A stretch of DNA of 13,096 nucleotides from JAZDJJ01 sp043804035 (GTDB taxonomy: Bacteria; Bacteroidota; Bacteroidia; Palsa-948). The notes below the pieces were generated by a model that made no database searches, was not told where the DNA came from, and saw only the letters and a program-made list of their open reading frames with translations. Shown here piece by piece: positions 7,604-13,096 of the stretch. The stretch is taken from assembly GCA_043804035.1 (NCBI GenBank), contig JAZDJJ010000067.1:1-13096 (forward strand). The letters run 5' to 3'. The position numbers were made by a program, and so were the translations under genes. The first letter of the stretch is position 1. Each line of letters begins with the position of its first letter.

Positions 7604-7936
7604 TTATCGTTTAATTTTTTCACACTCTTTATCAATTTCTTTTAATACATCATTTATCAATTCTTTTCTTTCCGCTTTCAGTTTAAAAGCATTCTGTGTT
7701 TTCTCAGTGATGGATTTTATTTGTTGTTCGGTAAAAATTGGAATTAAAATTTGTCTCATTCTTTCTTCTCTCAAATGTGGTATAGTAGCGCCAATTACAG
7801 TTCTGCGGATTGCAGGATAGTAGCCGGTTCCTTACAGATAAATAAATTCGTTCCAAAGTTGTTCAACAATCGGCACAGTAATCCATAAATCATCTTTTGA
7901 ATCGCCTGATTGCCACCAGTTATTTTTTTTATCCAT
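7604..7936 (-). pseudogene. Remnant of a restriction specificity (HsdS-type) target-recognition domain
   Basis: Reading from ATG 7936 gives 34 residues (MDKKNNWWQSGDSKDDLW...NEFIYL), an in-frame TAA at 7832-7834, then 75 more residues in the same frame to TAA at 7604. The second part (YYPAIRRTVIGATIPHLREE, then ILIPIFTEQQ and a charged helix ending KECEKIKR) has the layout of the end of an HsdS TRD: the G-ATIPHL loop, the 'IPIP..EQ' strand, then the conserved coiled-coil region. In a neighbouring frame at about 7932-8020 another coding-like stretch (KQEIVKLKTKWKGRIFLSNN) ends in a stop next to an A8 tract. I therefore read this as the second specificity half of the upstream enzyme, broken by at least one frameshift and one nonsense codon. 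The in-frame stop is seen directly; the HsdS identity is by pattern recall. Confidence 0.7.
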
Positions 7937-8034
7937 TTTCAAAATATACAATAGAATTATTGGAAAGAAAAATTCTCCCTTTCCATTTTGTTTTTAGTTT
8001 GACAATCTCTTGTTTTAAAATTTTGCTGACATAT

Positions 8035-10458
8035 CTAAATTAGTTTTGAAATATCATTATCCGCTTCTTCGATCTTTGTTCGGGCCGCTGCTGCTGCATA
8101 AACGGCTTCTTTTAATTTTTTTCCGATTGATTTTTGAATATCTTTTGGCGGCAGAATTATTTTTATTTTTTTTAGGTCCGACGAACGAATACTTTGCAAA
8201 ATAGAACCGCTTGAAATTCTTTCTAATTGCATTTGTCCATATTCAGAGTTCAAAAATGAAACAATATAATAAGGATCAATATCTTTTTTGATTTTGATAT
8301 TAATTAGAAACCCTGACGCTACACCTCCAACTAAGTCAGGCGGAATATTGGCAGCAATACCAGAGTTGCCTGCTCTTGTCATTACAATAGAATTTTCATC
8401 TACTTTGTTTTTAATTACATCTCGGTTTGTAGTTAATGATTTCTTGATAAACTTTAAGTTTTCAAAGTTGATACCTTCCTTTGTAATGCTCTTAACAAGA
8501 ATATAGGGAATGCCTTCTTTCTTCTCTACATAAATTGATGCATCGTCAATGTTTGCACCATTGTGAACAGAAGAAATTATATCTCCAAAATTTGCAACAT
8601 CGTATTTTGAACTTTCAATTCTTTCAATGTTGTCAATGTATTTTTTTAAATAGCGTTTTGCAACAAAGCTGCTTTCAAGCAAAGAAGATTTTATAAAAAA
8701 ATTATTTTCATCTGAGTTCTTACTGTTGTATAATCTTGCCACATTAGGAATATCGTCTTTGTCAGATGGTCTGCCTTTTTTATCGTGTCCGCAATTTTCA
8801 TTTATAGAAATGAAAATGTCTTTCTTCTTATTTTCTCCTTTTTGAACAAAGAGAACACTTGCATTGATTGTTACATTAGGACTGAAAGTTTCAAATGGTA
8901 ATTCTACAATTGCAAACAAATGCCCTCTGTCTAAAATATATTGTCTTAAATATTCTTCTTGTTCATTTCCTAAAATTCCGCTTGGTAATACCATTGCCAT
9001 TTTCCCACCGTCTTTAAGCAAAGCCAAACATCTTTCAATAAATAAAACTTGTGGTTCTTCTTGCTCTTTTAGTTTTTCGGTTTTTTCATACCTATTAGAT
9101 TCATCGTTATATTTCCATTTGTAACCAACATCAAACTGTTTTAATTTTTCTTCCCCGGAAACTGTAATTTTACTCCCGAAAGGCGGATTGGTAAGCAATA
9201 CATCAAAACTTTCAAGTTGAATTTTTAATTGCGTTTCTTGTTTCCAATTATTAGGGTTTTCCAAACTGTCCTCGCACATTATTCCTGTAGTGCCATCTCC
9301 AACTAAATTCATATATGCCTTTGCGACTTTGCTCAAAAAATAATCTTTGTCAAGCCCTCTGAAATTATTTGTAGCAATTCTAACTTTAGCAGTATCAATT
9401 TCTTTTTCCTTCCATCCAAGTTCGCGATATTTTTTATCTGCGACACCCCAAACATATTTTAAGGCGTCAATTAGAAATCCTCCGCTTCCACAAGCGGGGT
9501 CAATTATTTTGTCGGTTTCCGTTGGTTGCAATATTTCAACCATCATTTTTACAACATTTCTCGGAGTGAAAAACTGTCCCTGACCACCTTTCAAAGCGTG
9601 TCCGATAAATATTTCAAAAGCGTCTGCAATAACATCTCGTTCACAATTTATCAAAGAATAATTTTGAAGTTCACCGACCACATAAACAATAGAATTTGTA
9701 TCAAGTGAAATTCTATCTTCTTTGTCAATTACTTCAGGCATATAAGTTTTAACGTCTTTAAAAATTTCGATTATTCTATTCTCAATTTCTTTTGGCTTTT
9801 CATCTATTCCGGCACGAAAACGTACAACTTCCTCGGGGACAGTACTTTTTTCATCATAAAGTTTGCAGAAAATCAAATTGATAAGTTGTTGTGCCAAAAC
9901 TTCGTCTCTTGTTGCTCCAACTGTATTTGCAGCGAGATGATTACGAATTGATTTGAAAATTGCTTTTAAGTTATGTGTTGGTTTTAAATCTTTCTGTCTG
10001 AATTTTCCAATATCTTCAATTCTTTGTCCAGCGACTGGAATATTTGGAATTTCTTGAAATTCTATTCTGCCATCTTTTTCAAACTTGCGAAGGAATAATC
10101 TTTCTTCACCATTAAACCAAACGCCTAACCCTGCTTTTGAAAAACGCAGATAATCTTGCAGTTGCCCTTTCCCGTCTTTTCTGTTTTTCTTTTTGCACTC
10201 AACTATGATATAAACATCATCTTCCATTTTGTTTTTGTCTTTGAAAACAGCAATGTCAACAGGATATTCTTTTTTCGTGTCAGATGGTCTTACCTTAACT
10301 CTGAATTGAGGTCTTGTTTGTATTTGCTCTTTTTTATATCCATAGTCCTCTACAAGTTGTCGGGAAAAAACTTGCACTGCTTCAATTTCTTCAGGAGTTG
10401 CGTTCACTTCAACACCAGAGATATAGTCAATTATTTTACCTTCTGAAGTTTTAGCCAT
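8035..10458 (-). CDS. Single-chain restriction-modification enzyme: PD-(D/E)XK nuclease, HsdM-type N6-adenine methylase and one specificity domain
   Basis: The 807-residue protein combines three functions. Residues about 1-150 form an HsdR_N-like nuclease: PVD68 and VE87-C-K89 give the D...ExK catalytic set. Residues about 160-540 are an HsdM-type gamma N6-adenine methylase, with QFFTPRNVV (295-303), SAM motif I DPACGSGG (320-327), motif IV NPPF (424-427) and the late motif LPSGIL. Residues about 600-807 are a Methylase_S target-recognition domain with VMTRAGNSG, FLNSEYGQ, ISSGSILQSI and a C-terminal helix. The order R-M-S matches type IIG enzymes (MmeI/BcgI-like) that methylate and cut with one polypeptide. 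No helicase HsdR is present. ATG 10458 starts a typical MAKTSEGKIIDYISG. A decayed second specificity half lies directly downstream. Restriction activity is inferred; the methylase and nuclease residues appear intact. Confidence 0.88.
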   Translation of the reverse strand: MAKTSEGKIIDYISGVEVNATPEEIEAVQVFSRQLVEDYGYKKEQIQTRPQFRVKVRPSDTKKEYPVDIAVFKDKNKMEDDVYIIVECKKKNRKDGKGQLQDYLRFSKAGLGVWFNGEERLFLRKFEKDGRIEFQEIPNIPVAGQRIEDIGKFRQKDLKPTHNLKAIFKSIRNHLAANTVGATRDEVLAQQLINLIFCKLYDEKSTVPEEVVRFRAGIDEKPKEIENRIIEIFKDVKTYMPEVIDKEDRISLDTNSIVYVVGELQNYSLINCERDVIADAFEIFIGHALKGGQGQFFTPRNVVKMMVEILQPTETDKIIDPACGSGGFLIDALKYVWGVADKKYRELGWKEKEIDTAKVRIATNNFRGLDKDYFLSKVAKAYMNLVGDGTTGIMCEDSLENPNNWKQETQLKIQLESFDVLLTNPPFGSKITVSGEEKLKQFDVGYKWKYNDESNRYEKTEKLKEQEEPQVLFIERCLALLKDGGKMAMVLPSGILGNEQEEYLRQYILDRGHLFAIVELPFETFSPNVTINASVLFVQKGENKKKDIFISINENCGHDKKGRPSDKDDIPNVARLYNSKNSDENNFFIKSSLLESSFVAKRYLKKYIDNIERIESSKYDVANFGDIISSVHNGANIDDASIYVEKKEGIPYILVKSITKEGINFENLKFIKKSLTTNRDVIKNKVDENSIVMTRAGNSGIAANIPPDLVGGVASGFLINIKIKKDIDPYYIVSFLNSEYGQMQLERISSGSILQSIRSSDLKKIKIILPPKDIQKSIGKKLKEAVYAAAAARTKIEEADNDISKLI

Positions 10459-10515
10459 TTTGTTTATTTTTTAGTTGTCAAGTTTCGCAAAGCATTGATT
10501 TTATTGATTGCTATT

Positions 10516-10552
10516 TTCGTATTCTTCGTGAAATAACTTTGTGCAATTCGTG
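10516..10552. repeat. Short TTCGT(G) repeats between restriction gene and next gene
   Basis: The 103-base gap 10459-10561 contains TTCGT (10516-10520), TTCGTG (10525-10530) and TTCGTG (10547-10552), with unequal spacing. They could be a decayed dispersed repeat or chance. No clear promoter for the restriction gene was found in this gap, though a TTGACA hexamer occurs on the minus strand about 25 bases before its start. Confidence 0.25.
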
Positions 10553-10561
10553 ATAAAGAAA

Positions 10562-11164
10562 TCAATTTTGAGAACTACTTTTATATTGTAATATTTCGTT
10601 AATCTCTGCAACATCAAAAAACTCCGCGTCATATCCTTCTTCATACCCCATCACATCTTCCAGCCATTGCTGCTGTTCTTTATGCTGCGGATGTTTTTTG
10701 TCAGCCAATATTTTCAATAATTCATCATATCCCCAGGGGCCGCCACAATCTTCGGGAGGACAAGCGCGTGATCCATTCAGACATACAGGATAAAATTTTT
10801 TGTCTTCTTTCGGCAAAATTTTCTCCACAACTATTATGTGTTCCCAATCATTTCCGAAGTCATAGTTATAAGTAAATTTTTCTTTTTCATCACTGATAAC
10901 TTCCTGTAACGTAATTTTTCTATCACTGATGAGGTCGGGTTTATAATCCAAAGCATCGTCATCTTCTGTAGGACCAATAGCATAATTATTGATACTAAAT
11001 TCATGCAGATGCCCACCACCCCATCCCATCACTATTTGAAGAATGTAATGAAATTTGCGAAAGGTAATAGTGTCTTCTACAAGTATTTTGCGCCAGATAG
11101 ATGGCTTGATGTCCTTCAACGTTATTTTCAATTGAAGAATTTTTGTTTTGGATTTTGTTTTCAT
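10562..11164 (-). CDS. Plasmid pRiA4b ORF-3-like family protein
   Basis: This 200-residue cytoplasmic protein belongs to the PRiA4_ORF3 family (named after ORF-3 of plasmid pRiA4b). Its signatures are the N-terminal LQLKITLKDIKPSIWRKI, then FRKFHYILQIVMGWGGGHLHEF, FTYNYDFGNDWEHIIVVEKI and the C-terminal CPPEDCGGPWGY with the GY.ELL region after it. The family is small, often on mobile DNA or in accessory regions, and its biochemical role is not established. The usual 'GW.(N/D)SHLHEF' appears here as GWGGGHLHEF. The ATG at 11164 starts a lysine-rich leader (MKTKSKTKILQL). It lies 103 bases upstream of the restriction enzyme on the same strand and 120 bases downstream of the sensor phosphatase; neither spacing proves an operon. 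Family assignment is strong, function unknown. Confidence 0.9.
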   Translation of the reverse strand: MKTKSKTKILQLKITLKDIKPSIWRKILVEDTITFRKFHYILQIVMGWGGGHLHEFSINNYAIGPTEDDDALDYKPDLISDRKITLQEVISDEKEKFTYNYDFGNDWEHIIVVEKILPKEDKKFYPVCLNGSRACPPEDCGGPWGYDELLKILADKKHPQHKEQQQWLEDVMGYEEGYDAEFFDVAEINEILQYKSSSQN

Positions 11165-11284
11165 TTTTAAAAAAATGATTTGTAATTTATACTGATATTA
11201 AGTAATTAATGTAATTTTTTTCTGAGAGAAATAAATTATCAATATTTTACAAGATAAAGGAGAAAAAACTCACCGTGCAGATAG

Positions 11285-13096
11285 TTATACCCGTATTCCA
11301 ATTACCATCACATCATCCACCTGTTGTTGTTTGTTACTCCAATCGGCAAATAATTTATCTAATAGTTCTTTTTGTCTGCTCATCGGTTCGTGCTGTATAG
11401 TAATCAGGAAATCTTTGAATCGTTTCTTGGTAAATTTTTTTCCTTTATCTCCGCCAAACTGGTCGGTAAATCCATCGGTAAACAGATAGAAAATATCTCC
11501 TGATTCAATCAGAAGTTCTTTGGTGGTGAATGGTCTATCTTGTCCGAAATAAATTCCAATCGGCATCCTGTCGGCATTTAATTCTATGAGTTGTCCCTTA
11601 CGAATGATATAAAGTGGATTATTGGCTCCGGCATACCGAAGATTGAAAGTTGAGGATTTGTCTTTAGTATCGGTATCAGATTTTAATTCCAAACTTACCA
11701 GCGACATATCCATGCCGTCTTTTTGTTCTCCTTCTTGTCCGGTTTGCCCAAGCAATTTAATAATTCCCTGTTTAATTGAATCTAAAATTTTTGACGGCTC
11801 CTCTATGGATTTTTCTATTACCACTTCATTGAGCAATGAATAACCGATGAGCGACATAAATGCGCCAGGTACTCCGTGCCCTGTACAATCGCATGCAGCA
11901 ACAATAAACTTCCGGTTTTTTTCAACGAACCAATAAAAATCGCCGCTTACAATATCACGCGGTTTGTACAAGATAAAACTTTCAGAGAATTGTGAATACA
12001 ATAATTTTTGATGATGCAAAATAGATTCCTGAATTCTTTTTGCATAGTTGATGCTGTCGGTAATCTCCCGGTTTTTATATTCAATTTCATTTTTTTGTTT
12101 CACTATTTCTAATGTTCTTTCCCGTATGATTGCTTTTAGTCCGCGAGTAAAAAAAATAACAATTCCCCAAATAAACCCGATGGAGAGAATAATATAACAA
12201 ATGTATGCCCACCATGTAAAATACCATGGAGGCCTGATGGTAAATTCAAAAACTGCTTCCTTACTTTCTTTTTGAAAAATATTTTTGGCTTTCACACGAA
12301 AAAAATAATTCCCTTTGGGAAGGTTTGTATAAACTGCTTTGGTTTCCTGTTGCCAGTTGCTCCAGTTCTTATCAAATCCTTCCATAAAATATTGATATTG
12401 TGTAGCAATCTCATTGCTGAAATCAGGAGCGGCAAATTCAAAAATAATGGAGTTGTTAATAAAAGGAAGGATAGGTTTCATCGTAGAACTTTGAACGAAT
12501 GAAGCCGAATGATTTGTATCAGAAAAAGCACCATAAAAAATCGCAGAGTCATTTCCAACCGTAACTTTACGGATGAGAGTGTTATACGGAATATTGATAT
12601 TCTTTCTGGTGTTTATATCAAATCTAAAAAGTCCTGCTGTACCTCCAAACCAACTTATCCCGTTCGCATCGTGAAATATAGAATGTATGATTTCATCTGA
12701 ATAAGGAAAAAATAAAGTATCGCACCATAGATAATTGCCATTATTTTCTTTTTTCAAAAAACCAATATTGAATTTATTTTTTTTAATATCAATAGTTTCA
12801 AGCCAGATGTTTCCTGATGTATTATCGCATGCAACGCGATGAATTATGTGTGAGCCGTCAGAAAATTGTTTTTGAAAAGAATGATTCGGAATAAAATGCC
12901 CGGATTCTATTTTGTAAAGTCCTTTATTGGTAGCGAAAATTATTTGCTTATTAATATTTTCAATACTAATATCCCCTTCGGGCACTCCTTGTGCAGAATC
13001 ATATTTTAACTGTGTGAAAGAAAAAAAAGCATTCTTATTTTTTCTGTATTCAAAAATTCCTTTTTCGTGTTTAAATTTTTTTATCTGAATAACACC
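11285..13096 (-). CDS. Two-component-type propeller sensor with SpoIIE/PP2C phosphatase output (5' end outside window)
   Basis: The frame is open to the right edge, so the first part of the protein is missing; about 603 residues are visible. A GTG at 12985 could be read as a start, but the 37 codons before it continue the propeller-like pattern (FEYRKNKNAF, FSFTQLKYDS), so I treat the gene as truncated by the window. Numbering from the GTG: residues 1-170 are propeller repeats (IIFATNKGLYKI, ISWFGGTAGLFRFD), 185-250 a Y_Y_Y domain (YFMEGFDKNWSNW, LPKGNYFFRVKAKN), 258-280 a membrane helix and about 283-325 a coiled-coil linker. From 345 to 566 comes a SpoIIE-type PP2C phosphatase with SGDFYW, metal-ligand motif DCTGHGVPGAFMS (366-378), DGMDMS, FTDGFTDQ and DDVMV. 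Such proteins sense outside the cytoplasmic membrane and dephosphorylate a partner, often an anti-anti-sigma factor. The ligand is unknown. Confidence 0.92.
   Translation of the reverse strand, partial: GVIQIKKFKHEKGIFEYRKNKNAFFSFTQLKYDSAQGVPEGDISIENINKQIIFATNKGLYKIESGHFIPNHSFQKQFSDGSHIIHRVACDNTSGNIWLETIDIKKNKFNIGFLKKENNGNYLWCDTLFFPYSDEIIHSIFHDANGISWFGGTAGLFRFDINTRKNINIPYNTLIRKVTVGNDSAIFYGAFSDTNHSASFVQSSTMKPILPFINNSIIFEFAAPDFSNEIATQYQYFMEGFDKNWSNWQQETKAVYTNLPKGNYFFRVKAKNIFQKESKEAVFEFTIRPPWYFTWWAYICYIILSIGFIWGIVIFFTRGLKAIIRERTLEIVKQKNEIEYKNREITDSINYAKRIQESILHHQKLLYSQFSESFILYKPRDIVSGDFYWFVEKNRKFIVAACDCTGHGVPGAFMSLIGYSLLNEVVIEKSIEEPSKILDSIKQGIIKLLGQTGQEGEQKDGMDMSLVSLELKSDTDTKDKSSTFNLRYAGANNPLYIIRKGQLIELNADRMPIGIYFGQDRPFTTKELLIESGDIFYLFTDGFTDQFGGDKGKKFTKKRFKDFLITIQHEPMSRQKELLDKLFADWSNKQQQVDDVMVIGIRV

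Noticed and set aside
7532..8034. TPP riboswitch upstream of thiC
   Set aside because: I looked for the CTGAGA and GGATAATGCC-like cores on the minus strand and found neither; the region instead reads as a decayed specificity gene.
8035..10458. Reading the large gene as a plain type I HsdM subunit
   Set aside because: It is much longer than HsdM (about 500 residues), with an added N-terminal D...ExK nuclease and a C-terminal Methylase_S domain, and no HsdR gene is adjacent.
1..13096. CRISPR array, tRNA or rRNA genes
   Set aside because: No regularly spaced identical repeats, and no tRNA cloverleaf or conserved rRNA segments, were recognised by eye in the gaps between genes.

Overview
The window looks like chromosomal DNA of a member of the Bacteroidetes. 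The DNA is AT-rich and Shine-Dalgarno sequences are mostly weak or absent. Several upstream regions carry TAnnTTTG-like -7 boxes. Typical families of the phylum are present: a lipoprotein with a DUF4190-like membrane tail, a Y_Y_Y/SpoIIE-type sensor phosphatase, an MsbA-like exporter and a stand-alone ThiC. This assignment rests on recalled family resemblance, not on a search.

Layout. Positions 1-140 hold the 3' end of an IS1-family transposase, cut by the window edge. A small lipoprotein with a hydrophobic C-terminal domain follows on + (225-878). From 931 to 3908 the minus strand carries a surface-glycan pair (an MVIN/MurJ-like flippase coupled to a UDP-sugar 4-epimerase) with the ribosome maturation factor gene rbfA upstream. 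Divergently from rbfA runs a MsbA-type ABC exporter (4016-5920, +), whose 3' end overlaps the convergent thiC (minus) by 27 bp. Upstream of thiC on the same strand is a restriction-modification locus. It has one long protein combining a PD-(D/E)XK nuclease, an HsdM-type N6-adenine methylase and a single specificity domain (8035-10458). Behind it lies a broken remnant of a second specificity half (7604-7936, with more traces up to about 8020). A pRiA4b ORF-3-like gene (10562-11164) and the C-terminal part of a large sensor/SpoIIE-type phosphatase (11285 to the window edge), all minus, finish the window.

How the genes relate. The epimerase and flippase plausibly act in one glycan pathway, in sugar nucleotide supply and lipid-linked glycan translocation. 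The ABC exporter is another envelope lipid/LPS transporter candidate. rbfA and thiC are housekeeping genes. The restriction locus and the IS1 end are the accessory part. The most notable point is the single-chain nuclease-methylase-specificity enzyme that seems to have lost its second target-recognition half by frameshift and nonsense mutation. No RNA genes, CRISPR array or TPP riboswitch were seen.
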